Below, piece by piece: positions 47,821 through 60,570 of a DNA stretch of 64,000 nt (the first letter of the stretch is position 1; every line of letters begins with the position of its first letter). The translations under genes and the position numbers were made by a program. The notes below the pieces were generated by a model. It was given only the letters and a program-made list of their open reading frames with translations, ran no database searches and was not told where the DNA came from. The stretch comes from Taxawa tesnikishii (nom. ined.). Taxonomy: Eukaryota; Ascomycota; Dothideomycetes; Dothideales. The stretch lies in assembly GCA_030247885.1 (NCBI GenBank), contig JAPDRO010000022.1, forward strand, positions 310,001 through 374,000, written 5' to 3'.

Positions 47821-48534
47821 CGCCGTCTTTTCTGCTCTCTGTTTGAGTTGCAACTGATACCATGTACGCGTTCTTGTTTTGTTCTTGTCTTTTAGCGTTC
47901 TGAGTTTGGGAATGTACATAAAGCCCCCGAGGAGACAGGAGCCGTTAGATTGACGAAGACAGAACCCAGGCTGTCGAAGGCGGATAAAGGGTAGAGGAGA
48001 GGAGCAACGGGTTGTGGTCAGGTACAATGAAATGAAATGCATGTTCTGAATCTGCAAACTTCACCCAAGAGCGGGATTGCCCTGTCCAGTTCGTTCAATG
48101 TTGTCAGCCTTCCATCACATGTTGCCTGTGCAGCTGTTGTCATGCCAAGAAGGTCGGTCTCATCACGCTAATCGTGACCGTCCCCGCTGGCGTAAGTTTG
48201 TGGACTTGTACGTTGTTTGTCGTAGTGCAACCTGACCTGGGTAATGCGATCCGTGGCGTCTTCTCCTGCCTTGCTGCCGTGATGCCACAGGGCGAGGGGG
48301 ATCCGCAACTGCGCCAACTGTCGTGAAACGTCCTGGCCCCCCTCCCCCGCCCCCTCGGTCAAGTCTCAGAAGAATCGGGCTCGGGGGCTTGTGACACCAT
48401 CCCAGGTGACAGGACGGGCAAACACGGGAAGTGTTTACTGGGAGCGTCAGGTAGTTTGACGAGAGAAAGATCTCAAAGCCAAAAAGCGGGTTCGGAAATC
48501 CGAACAAAATAGGACAATTTGCTCAGGTAGTCGA

Positions 48535-48545
48535 TCTCCCTCTCT

Positions 48546-48576
<31 letters not shown>
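48535..48576. repeat. CT/AG microsatellite
   Basis: About 42 bp, imperfect at the left and pure (CT)n at the right. Confidence 0.9.
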
Positions 48577-48582
<6 letters not shown>

Positions 48583-48712
48583 CGGCTCGGAACCCCGCGT
48601 ACCCAAAAGCCTCTTGGCGAGGAGAGAAGTGACTTGGCGGCTGGATGTCGAGAGGGCTTGGGATAGCAGTGGCCCGGCTTCAGAGGTGACAGCAGCATGG
48701 GGCGGATGGCGT

Positions 48713-48740
48713 ATGCAATGCAATGCAATGCAATGCAATG
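48713..48740. repeat. ATGCA pentanucleotide microsatellite
   Basis: About 5.6 perfect units of ATGCA. Pentanucleotide repeats with an ATG in each unit are uncommon. Confidence 0.9.
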
Positions 48741-50230
48741 TCAGTGCAGTGCGCGTTAAACGGAAGGGGAAAAGATACGAGGGAAAAGTCTCCGACTTGT
48801 CCGACACCGTTTGCGATGCCCTCGTCTTGCTCTCTCGCGAAAGGATTTAAGCCATCTACATCATGCCGCCGAAACTCCATGTATGGCAGGATGTCGGGAG
48901 GAAACGGAGAAGGTATAGGTATTGAGATGTTTCCGGCGTGTGGGGGGGGTGGCGGGCTGGGGGTGGAGTGAGGTCGCTTAGCCCTCTATGTGATGTAGCA
49001 GGTCTTATCTCTTGAGCAGTCGTCGACCGGACAAAGACGATTGGCTTGATCAGTCGATCCTTTTGTTGGAATTTTGCCAGCCATCTTGGACTCACCGAGG
49101 AAAGGTAAGCGGTAGTCCAAGACAGGACTTTGAAAGCTGCGACCTCTTTCTCCAGCAGCTCGTCCTGGGCCTCATACGAATAGCGACAGAAACCTTGTTA
49201 CGCTACTATACATCTACCGCCTTGGTTGACGTAGTTCGAGGGAGACATGCACGGCCGCCTATACCGCTTCCTCGCTGGGTTGTTGTTAAGAACAGCGTCC
49301 CATCGGGGCACGCGAAACGTGGAAAAGCTTCACAACGGCACTGGAGTACATGAGGAAAAGACGTTTCCATTGACAATATCGGCCCCGAGTTGATCATCGA
49401 AGGGGGATGGGAGGGGAAGGGGGCAGCAAGCAGATTTCCTCCATTCGTGTCCCCCATCCGTCTCGGACTTCATTCGCAGACCGCGAGCAATGCCCTTTAA
49501 CAGCATGCTCTACCGCCACATCTTCCAGACGAAGATACCTGATAGCGACAAGAGAAGGGAGGTTTGCAATCAGTCCGATTCCTGCCGGAGCTGCGTCACG
49601 GCAGAGATCCTCCGCCACGCCACCTCTCACCGCATGCACTAACACGGGCGGCGGGATACACAGTACATACCGGCCTCGAGGCACGTCCACCTTGAACTGC
49701 AAAACCCGTCATACAGGGTGCGACAGCTTCGAGGGGACCGCGACGGAACGCTGAACGGTCAGGCCCGTTGGTTGTTGTCAGCCCTCAGGGCTAGCCTTTC
49801 AAAGGGGTGCATTGGGGTGTTGCTCGTCCCGAAGTCCAGGTCCGGGCTGGGTGTTTGCTAGGAGGTTGTTCTCTTAAGGCCAACCCTCCAGTCAGTCGTG
49901 GTTTGCGATGCAGGGAAACGGTGACAGTCAGCACGCAATCCCTGCCCCCTCCTCTTCCCATCCCAGACTTGCCATTCAAGACCATTTTTTCCAACCCGTA
50001 CGCAACACTGCACAAGGCGCCTATTACCCCGGCTCAAACACCCTCATCAACTGGTAAGGGGAAAAAAGGCAGGTATCCGTAGTACATAATACTTGTACAA
50101 CCATGACGCGTATCCAAGTCATCCAAGACTTCGGTTCATCAACCTTTGCTTCGCACACCTCATGCTATACACATACACTCCGAAAACCCCACTGTCGTGT
50201 CAAAGAGTCATGGAATGGGCTTTTTCTTTT

Positions 50231-51568
<1,338 letters not shown>

Positions 51569-51890
51569 TGTGGGATCGCTGCAGCGGCCTTTTTCCGTTA
51601 GCTTCTGGGTTTGTGGATATGCTGAGCTTGTCTGTTGGAAGGGGGACAGCTATGACTCGGTCGAGCAGGCACTTGAGCAGTGTACCATTGAGAGCTCTCA
51701 GACGGTGAAGAGCTCACGCAAGGTGACAGAAAGCTTCCGTACCTATTCCCAATGGCGATGGAGACTTGCAATGGGAATCGAGTGTTCCGGAGAAGAGTGC
51801 GGCGGTATACAAGAAGAAGTAAGACTTCTCCAAGCTGCAAAAAAGGAACAGAGCTCGCTATGGGATTTTCCCAACAGCTGGCACTACATT

Positions 51891-51930
51891 GCAAGCGCAA
51901 GCGCAAGCTATGGCGCAAGCTATGGCGCTG
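51891..51930. repeat. GCAAGC / GCAAGCTATGGC tandem repeat
   Basis: Two to three GCAAGC units run into two copies of GCAAGCTATGGC. About 40 bp later, around 52041-52070, a second small repeat (GAGCACC/GAACGCC units) follows. Confidence 0.8.
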
Positions 51931-52729
51931 ATCCTTGATCCCATGACGTGTGCCAGGGGAATCTTCGACGGATTAACTTAGGACCCTGAGCCTTGGACCC
52001 CGGACCATGGCTCAAGGAAAAACCTTCCGTCCGTTCCCCGAGCACCGAGCACCGAACGCCGAACGCCTTTAGTGCTCGTTTAGCCCGCGAAAAGACACCA
52101 GATATGAAGTCGCACCACCTAAACAGGAGAAGACTCGCGAACCGACCGACCACACGAGGGGAGGCGAAGAGATGCAAAACGTTACGTTTGTACTCTACAT
52201 GACACCGTAACCGTTTCTGATGTTTCTCAAAGCCGTCAAGTCTGTGTTCGTGGCATAGCAAAACGTGCAGCAGCACCTTCCCCAGCACCGAAGTTGGTGG
52301 TCAGGAGCTCCTCCAGGAAAGCAGCGTCAAGGGGATGGGCGCTTGTGGGATCATGCCAAGTTGCTGTGGGAAGTCGGGAGTCGTTTCTTCATGCGGTCTA
52401 GGTGGCTGCTCATCAGAGTTGCCCTTTTGTGATGAAGACAACCCTCTATCATAGGAGGCGCTAAGGCAGGATGCACGTTTGGAACTGCAGTTGGGATTTG
52501 GACACAAGCATCGTAACGACTTTGTTCATCGCCCTGCAATAGCACTTTGTCGACTGGGCCAAGCAACCTCTGGAAACGCAAGTTGCTACCATCTTAAACG
52601 GGACCCGGCAAGGGCATGAAGCGACGCCTTATCTTCTTCTCGCCCTTCCGTCCCATAATTGCAACAAGCAACCCATCATGAATCGTTTAATAGAATACCA
52701 ACGTGTAATCATGTAGTCAAGCAATATGC

Positions 52730-52749
52730 TCTCTCTCTCTCTCTCTCTC
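52730..52749. repeat. CT microsatellite
   Basis: (CT)10, just beyond the stop codon of the helix-turn-helix gene. Confidence 0.85.
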
Positions 52750-52770
52750 GCTCTGCAGGAACTACTTCTC

Positions 52771-54868
52771 CTACAAAACTCCCATACTGGGATCGAGCTG
52801 GTGATGCGCCATCTGCTCCTGCTGAGCGATACCCTGCTGCGCCAGTAGCTCATGCTGCCGGGCAAGATCCGCCTGCTGCTGAAGATAATCGTCCGGCGTC
52901 AGGTCGGCATGATGCTGCAGGTCGGCGTGATGCTTCATGTCGGCGTGGTCCTGCATATCGGCCTGAAGGTCGCCGTGATGCTGCATGACCTGCTGTGGGA
53001 GGTCCGGGTACTGCGCCAGCGCCTGTTGGTGAGCGAGCATGTCCTGGTCTTGTGCGTGCTGGTGGGCGTGCTGAGCGTGCAGCATGGCGTCCGGGCTTAG
53101 CATGTCCGGTGCGTGGCCATCGTGACCATCGCCCATGTGAGTCCCGCCCATGTGAGCGTCACCCATATGGCCGTCTTGCATGTCGATCCCGAGCTGCTGC
53201 ATGTCGGTCATCTGCATATCGTGCTGTTGCATGTCATGTTGTTGCAGCTCGTGTTGCTGCATATCATGCTGTAAGTTGTGCTGAACGGCCGCGTCCGACG
53301 CGCCGGCTTGAACATCACCATCGGCCTTGCTCCACCCGCCGTAGCCTTCTCCACGGCTGACGATCTCTCCGCTCTTGACCATCTTGCTGCGAAGCTGGCT
53401 CATCTTGCGTCTGGTACGCTCGCGCAAGAGGTCATCATGCACGGGCGGATACCAGTCGCTGTGATCGACAAGCTGGTAAAGCTCTCGGAAGATATTCTCG
53501 AACGTATCGAGCGAGTTCTGGTTGTACGCGTAGGTTGAGTACCGATGCATGAGATCCTGGAGCAGATTCTGCGCACGCTGCGGCCAGATGTCCTTGCTCT
53601 GCTGAACGTCAGTATGAGGCATGAAATCCGGACGCGGTCGATGATAAGCTTGCCTGCACCCACTCAGCCGTCAGATGCTCCCGTCTCCGGCTTCTTCTCT
53701 CTAGATCCTTTAGCATTCTCTCTTGTCTTTCCTCGGTCCTCTTCTTGGCTTCCTCGATCTTGTTCTTACTCCTGGAGTCCCTCGTCTTGACTTTTGGTTT
53801 CTGCTGCTTCGCAGCAACCGGGGTAGTCTGCTCGGAAGTGGATGGACCGGCAGCGGCGTTCCCTTGTAGGAACATGGACTCATCCAGAGAAGACATGTTG
53901 CTCGGGGCGCCAGTATTGCCTTTCGCACGTTGGAGTCTGCGCATCTTCAACTTGAGCTCCACTTCACGCTTCTGCAGAGCGATCTGTTGGAGTTGAAGCT
54001 GCAAAGTCTCTTCGTCTTCGGAGAGTTGTGCGCCGTCGCCGACAAGGTCCGGATGAATATTGCTATTGTCGGGGTTCGCCAGTCCGCCGAGCGCTCTTGC
54101 CAGATCAGGACTGATGTCGCCGGGATTGTTACCCATCGGTGCCATAGGGGCGTATGGACTCTGGTAGGTGTTGTCGCCCGTGGTCATATGGCTTGTATCT
54201 CCCTCCTCGTCTTGAGCTTCGTCGCTCTCCCTGGAGGCACCTCCTTTGGCTTGGGTGCGGAACTTTTTGTGCGAGGTGTTGCGACGCTCGAATGCCCGAC
54301 GGATGGTGCGCGTGCCGACGACGAGCTTGTAGCGGTCGTAGAGCCACCAGAGCATGTCATCGACGGACATGTCTGGCTTCTGGGCGACATGTTCGAAGAG
54401 GGCCTGCAGCGAAGATGGTGTGAGCCGACGCGTCGTTCGGGCGGAGCAAAGCGCACGTCGTTACCTGCTCAACATCCGGTCCCATAACACGGTGTCTGCC
54501 CGTCCTACTCTCCGGCGGCTTGCCGATGCGCCCAAAGCGCTCAAGCTCGAGTTTCCATCTGCGGATGGTGCGGTCGGACACGCCCGTCTCCTTCTCAATC
54601 AACTCCTCGTCCTTGCCGGCCTCGAGAAGCTGCACGGGAGCGACAATCAGCTTGCTGGTCTCATGCGGGGAGCTTCACCACATAACCATATGAGTCCGAG
54701 ACGTACCTCACGCACGCGTTCGCGCGATTCAGCTGTCGCATCGGTCAGTCAATGTGTGCATGATAGCAACGGCGTATGTGAGACGACATGCCTGAGTAGG
54801 CCTTGCCCTGGGGTGGTTGTCAGTAAAGGTGCATTCACATGTCTTTGTGTGTGTTCTGTCCGCACCAT
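52771..54868 (-). CDS. Transposase-type double helix-turn-helix protein with His/Met/Gln-rich tail
   Basis: Exons, minus strand: 54868-54839 and 54807-54792 (both tentative), 54732-54707, 54629-54465, 54403-53654 and 53601-52771; about 605 residues. Two HTH modules resemble the bipartite N-terminus of Tc1/mariner-type transposases: RERVRELLEAGKDEELIEKE with GVSDRTIRRWKLELERFG, then MSVDDMLWWLYDRYKLVVG with TRTIRRAFERR. No DDE catalytic domain follows. Instead come a Glu/Lys/Arg coiled coil (LQLQLQQIALQKREVELKLK), a middle part with HRYSTYAYNQNSLDTFENIF, and a tail of HDMQQH and HMGDAHMGG type repeats. Intron 53602-53653 has GC-AG ends; without it the frame would break. DNA binding is inferred. 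Likely a host gene derived from, or sharing, a transposase DNA-binding domain. Confidence 0.7.
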
Positions 54869-55299
54869 GACAGTCACGGCTCAGCAGTTCATTTAGTCAA
54901 AGCGGTCGGTCGGGATGAAGATCGCGTCGCAATGGACAAAAGGCGTGGGAGGTTGGCCATCGCCAGGTCGAGAGACACCTCAGCTTCGCAAGGGAGGCCG
55001 GCATGAGCCGAGCGAGCATTACGTAACACTCAACTTCACTGCCATTCCACAGAACAGTCATGCGCAGTGGTACAGAAGGAGCACTTAAACACTGATAGTA
55101 CCGCAAAAGCACCTACAAATACACGTAGTTCTCTCTATCCTACGAAGTGACATGGATCCTGCAATGCCAATGTCTAAGCTGTGTGCCAGCGAACCACAAT
55201 CCTCACCCAGGCACACCGCCTTGCCCACCCCTCTTCCCCATCCGTACCCATCGTACCTGTGCTGGATCAAGTCCTCCGCCTGCAAGTCTCGTTACCCAC
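54869..55299. other. Intergenic
   Basis: 431 bp between the helix-turn-helix gene start and the Snt2 stop (both minus strand). No feature is supported. Confidence 0.55.
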
Positions 55300-58200
55300 C
55301 TAAGACAACAAGTTCCTCAAGCTCGGGCTCGCACTCGCTCCTCCAGCCCCTGCACTTCTCGGAGGACCAGCCGAGGTCTCTCTCGGTGTCGCCGGCCTGG
55401 CAAAAGTGTTTGGCGGGCTGCCCTGTTGACCGTTACCGCCGTATTGTCCATTGACTCCACTTATTGGCTGTGGAGGTGGGGCAAAGCCTTGTGAAGACGA
55501 GCTCCGATGTAAGAGTGTGGGTGACTGCAAGGGGTACTGTGGCGAGGGTAGGCCGTTCGGCAGTTGTTGCGAAGCCGGTGGCAGGTTCGGCAGGTGTGGA
55601 GGTGCCGGTTGATAAGGATGAGCAGGATGACCGTTCGGTTGCGAGAAAGGCGGTAGGTTTGGGGAGGCCGCTCGTAGCCGACCCCGTTTGTTTGCAGGGG
55701 TTGAGGAAGTGCAAAGTTGCTGTTCGGTAGTAATGGAGCACGGAAATCGTTACGTTGCCTGACAGACGCAACCGGAGGTGAGGGCTCCAAATGCACGCTT
55801 GGAGGCAAGCTCTGCTGCTGATCAGGCCAACCTGGTGTCGGCTGTGGGGCTGGAGTGCCGTTAGCTAGCCAACCGCCGAGCTGGAGTGGGAAGGTCCGTG
55901 GTGGTGAGATTGACATCCGCTTCGGCGAAGGCGGCTCCGGCGGAGGGGTCGGTTCGTTCAGCATCTTCCAGTGGCACTTGTGGCAGTGATACTCTGTTGG
56001 CCTCTGTTCCTCTGCAACGGCTTCTGTTGTTGGTGCCGGAGCGGCAGATGGGACGGAGGTTTCTACAGGTCCTTCGTCTTTGACGTTATCGCCATTTTCC
56101 TGCCGATTCATGTCCGTTGATTCGTCCATGGTGACATCCTTACTAGGCTCGGTGGGCTTCGAAACTCCTGGAGTCGGGTCCCGCTTCTTCTCGTCTAACC
56201 ACCATTTCGGACTGACATCGATGCCGCATTTGACACATACGTTCGCTGGGGTTTCAGTTGCTGCTGCCGAGGTACTGGCAGGCGTGCCTTCCTCATCACC
56301 CTTATCAGCGATGCCCACCGAGGAATGTCTGGCGCCTCTACGTCCAGTAGCCGCAGCACTCGCTGTCGAAATCCGCCGGTTGACTGGCGCGACCGGCGCG
56401 ACCGGCGCAGAGGCAGGCTGAGCTGCGATCTTGGTTGATTGGTTGCTGAGGAGGTTCGCCTTGCGTGCAGCTCCGGTAAGGGTCTGGTCTGCTTGCTTGT
56501 AATTCTCAACAAACAATTGGAGCGCAGTCTTTCCAGTATCATCAACCATCTCACTCATCGGATGCACAATCGTCTTGATGGTGTGCTCTTTGCACCATAT
56601 GGCTGCGGTGAGATATCCGGTCTCCTGGCCAAGAGTGACCGTGGTGATCTGGTCCTTGCGAGAACCTTTGACGGGTGTCACATCGAAGCCGAACGTATAT
56701 CCCGCCTCGCAGGCGCAGGCAACATGAAAGTTGGCGTGGCACTGAAGGCAGGATACGCAAGCACCGTGCTGATCCTTGCTTTTGCAGATCTTGCAGACCA
56801 TCTCGAATCGGTTGTCCGGAATCAGCCCTTGACTCTCCGCCCGTTCCAGATGCTTGGCGTCACTAAAGCGAATTTCTGGGGTCCATACAGCACAGATGAC
56901 GTGCATCCAATTGTTGCCATCCGTCTTCTTCAGGGCCTCCCTGGGGTTGAGGGGCGGTGGTACTCAGTCTGCTTCTTTGCATAATCATGCTTAGCCTGGT
57001 CGATTAACTCCTTTTCCATCCTCTCCTTCTCGCGTTCACGATCAGTCTTCTTCTTGTGAGACACCTTTGGCGGCTCGAAGAGTTCCTGCTTGGTTTCGTA
57101 AATAGGGCACAAGGTGCAAGTATAGTCCTGTACAAGTCAGCGCCTGTCAATGAGCATATTCCAAACAGACTCACTGTTGAGACAGTTGGATTCCTGTCGT
57201 TGGAGCACTGATCGCAGACCCACTTCTTTGCAGGTGTAGATATGCCATAGCACCGCGCGTGCACTGTCAGCTTGCAGTGTGTGCAGGAAACCGGCGCCTC
57301 GCCAGCCTCAGTGTCCAGAGTCTTGCATACAGCACATGGCAATGCCCTCCACTTGGGCTCGTCTGGTACAATGGGCGGAGGCGGAGGTGTGGGAAGCTTT
57401 GGCGGCGGTGCTGGCTTCTCTTTCTTCTTCGCTGCTGTCTCAGCAGCGCCATCCTTTTCTACGGCTGTTTTCGCCTTCTTCTTAGGCGGTTCCACAGATG
57501 GCTCGAGCCACGGTAGTGGTGTACCAGAAGCCTCAGGAGTGCCATAGCCGATGCCTGCAGCCTCATTGGCGGCTCTGAGTTCGCGCAAGAGCTCCTCGTC
57601 AACCTTTCGCTTGGCGGCTCGTCCACCAGCCGCTATCTTGCGGCCCAACTCGTTCTCGTCTTCGTATTGAATGGCGTATCTCCTCCACAAGCCAGCGCAT
57701 CTCAGACACAATGCAAGCAGTAAGCGAGTCTTGTCCTTGCTTCCGCTCTTCCCATCTGCAGGAACGGTCTGACCAGGTGCCACGCCGGGTGCGCGCCGCC
57801 ACTGTCTGGAGTGCTTCGTGGAGCAGAACTTGCATTGGAAGCCCCGCTTATGTGCGACGGCCTTGTCGTTGTCGAAAGCGGAATCGTCCACGTCGTGTGC
57901 GACTTCAGCCTGGAGTTTGGCGCTCGCATCCGTATCAGGACGCTTCTTGTTGCCTTTACGACCGCCATAGGAACCCCAAATCTCCCTGCCACGGGGCGTC
58001 TTCTTCCACAGGTAGTAGAACCGGACAATGACAGAGTTGGGCAAATCAGTCTTCATGTGCAGACGGATGAGCCGGTGTTCCGAGCCATACTTGGCAACAC
58101 CTTCTTCGAACTTCTTGAGCTCATCCTTAGTCAAGACAGGCTCTTTAAGGTCATGATACCTGTCAGTCTTTTTGAGCTTCTTCAATGCAGCGGTAGCATC

Positions 58201-60570
58201 GTAATTGCAGTCCGTGTACAGCTGCAACGCTCTGTCCAGGAAATTTGTGCCATACTCTGGGACACCAATGACTTTGGCGTAGGTCTTCGCTTTGGCCATG
58301 TATTCATCGACGTCCTTCTCGGTCACTGCCGGCCTATCGTCAAGTCCACGTTCGGAATGTACGCCTTGAGGTGGCATCTTGAACATCAGTCTGGCAGTGT
58401 TCTTGGAATCTTTGTTTTCGTGATCCTCGCCACGGTGGACATATCCTGGTGGTTCGTCAATTTGCCACTTGGGTCTCTTCGCCTTTTCAACTCGATCGGC
58501 TTCCAATGCTGCGATTGTCTCTTTAGAGTATTTGGCGTCCTTCTTGTGACTCGTGGCCTTGACCATCTTCTTCTTGATCTCCTTGGGCGGGATAAACTCC
58601 ACTGGTCTGCCGTGCCATACGTTGACGTTCGCTTGATGCCGAGGCCCTAGACGAGAACTCGCCCTAGGATAGATCGCGCGGTCGTCGTACTGAAGTGCAT
58701 CTTCAACTCGGCAATGGATACCCAGGTAACGCATTGGCCACATTTTTGCCAACGCGATCTCTGCTTGCGTGCCGGGATGCTGGTCAATATCCATCTCGGA
58801 TCCGGTGGGGCTCGGCGCTCGAGTGCTGCCCATCAATGCTGGGTCTTCCTCTTCCTCCTCTACAACCTCCTCCTCTTCCCCATCGGTACCGCTCTGACCA
58901 AGCAATGGCGTATGGCGAGCTTCCAGCTTCTTCTCCTGTGCGCGACTGCATGGCCCGCATGCCCAAGCAAATCCACGAGAAGGCTTCTTCGGCAGTGGCG
59001 GCCGGACACAGTTCAAATGATACGAAGTCTTACACAATGCGCAATCGACAGAATCGTTGCTTGTGTCATGTCAGCGAGTTGCAGAAGAAGTTGTGTTGAG
59101 GCGGCTTACCTTGCACAGTATCCTGCACATCGCTTGCAAGACTTGACGGCGCTCGTCAACTCCTTGACTCGGCCGACCTCGACCGCAATGAACTTCCACC
59201 GCTCGTCAAGCGCTTTCTTGACCTTTTCTGGTACGTTGATGACTTGAGATGTGGGGATGACTTCGTAGAAGCGTCGGATGAAGCGATCAAAAATTTGGCT
59301 GAAGTGAAAACAGTCTTTCCCTTTACGATACTCGTCCAGGTCATCGATTTCAGACCGGTGAAGGATCGTGCATTTGCCACGCAGCGACGTTAGTGGACAC
59401 ATGTCGGAATGCATTGTACCATAGACGAGTCGACTGTCGTGGTTGAAGCGCTGAACGTCTCTCGGGCGATAGAACCAGTTGACGCGGATAGAATCGACTG
59501 GCGAGGTGGGGTCGTCCGACTTGGAATGTAAAAACTCCATGATTCGGCAAAGGTAGTACGGGTCGCCTGGAGGTTCGCAAACGAGATAAACATGGTCTGC
59601 AGCACAAAATTAGTAAATCCCCTCCAAGACACATGGTGTTTTATGCAAGGAACGGCCGTCGTAGTGGATTTCCACGAGCCCGGTTCTACGCGCAGGACAT
59701 ACCGTTGACCGAAAGAACCGTCCCGTCGTCGGCGGCGAGCTTGCCATTCTTCAGCTTCGCCTTGCATTTGGTGAAGGACATCATGTTGATTTCGCGTCCT
59801 GAATAGGCCAAGGACGGTTGAGCGGGTGGCCTTGCAGTCGGTGTAGTCGACGCGGATGGCGCTGGCGACGCAGTAGCGGCCGCATGGCTCGCGGCTGGAT
59901 TACCTCCGGCGACCTTACGCTTTTTGGACGGATTGCTGTGGAATTGAGAAGTGCCGGGAATAGGTTCTTTTGCGGGTGGTGATGGTCGGTGGGTTTGGTC
60001 AAGTCCGTTGACGGTAACGAAGCGGGAGAAGCCCGAGTCTTGTTGGCGTCGAGACTCGGCGGCGAGTTTTTCTCGCTTCGACTCCGTTGCGTTGGCGGCT
60101 TTACCAGGTGCTGCTGTGGCAGCTGGCTGGGCGGCGATCTCGAAATCCATGTCTTGGTCCTCCGCATAATTCGGACGCGCATTGCCGGTTCGATTTCGCG
60201 AACGCGTGCCGTAAGGTGATGGACCCATGAAAGAAGTGTCCATCGCTTCTGGTTGTGTTGAAGCAGACGTGGAGGGTGCGGCAGATTGCGATTTGGACGA
60301 CCCAGAGGGTTGTGCCGCATCGTCGCCTTGGGTAGCAGGCGTGGCGGCGGCAGGCGCGTCGTCATGGCTGTTTTGTTGGGTCAGAATGGCAGCCTTGGAA
60401 TCCACGTCTGCGGCTTCTGAATGGCCTCCAGGTGTTGACGAGCCTGAGGTGGGAGCAGCGTTGTGGTTGTGGACGCTGGGAACCTCAGCTGATGCGGAGC
60501 GCGCCTCATCAGTCTGAGCAGACGTCTGTGGATGCGGAAGAGTGCTGTGGGCCTCTGAACTCGCAGCCAT
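55300..60570 (-). CDS. SNT2: Snt2-type chromatin protein (BAH, PHD, SANT, extended PHD)
   Basis: Exons 60570-59703, 59596-59110, 59059-57175 and 57127-55300; 1,689 residues. Domains in order: disordered Ser/Ala/Pro N-terminus; BAH (about 255-430, with DHVYLVCEPPGDPYYLCRI); PHD (CKRCAGYC...CALCKTSYHLNCV); an ELM2-like region (YLGIHCRVEDALQYDDRAIY); SANT (LTKDELKKFEEGVAKYGSEH); a GATA-like finger (CKFCSTKHSRQWRRAPG...LCLRCAGLW); and an extended PHD (CAVCKTLDTEAGEAP, then NNWMHVICAVWTPEIRF, then CKICKSKDQHGACVSCLQCH). A further CxxC pair and a Pro/Gln-rich tail follow. Family knowledge: Snt2 binds histone H3, works with the Rpd3 deacetylase and Ecm5, and controls stress genes; a role in histone turnover by ubiquitylation is also reported. 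Frame breaks at plus-strand G runs 56951-56954 and 55661-55664, each one base short. With these, all exon phases close. Confidence 0.92.

Larger units (their letters stand above)
47379..50230. other. Gene-poor convergent region rich in simple repeats
   Basis: 2.85 kb between the stops of the aminotransferase (+) and dehydrogenase (-) genes. It holds three microsatellites, listed separately. Other open frames are short and unsupported. Confidence 0.5.
51569..52770. other. Intergenic with short tandem repeats
   Basis: 1.2 kb upstream of the dehydrogenase gene and downstream of the helix-turn-helix gene. It contains two short tandem repeats and a CT microsatellite, listed separately; no gene is supported. 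Confidence 0.55.

Noticed and set aside
47740-48057. Minus-strand open frame with a long poly-Lys run
   Set aside because: Created by the CTT microsatellite; no family or promoter.
53601-53660. Apparent frameshift in the helix-turn-helix gene
   Set aside because: A GC-AG intron with branch site and acceptor explains it and leaves whole codons.
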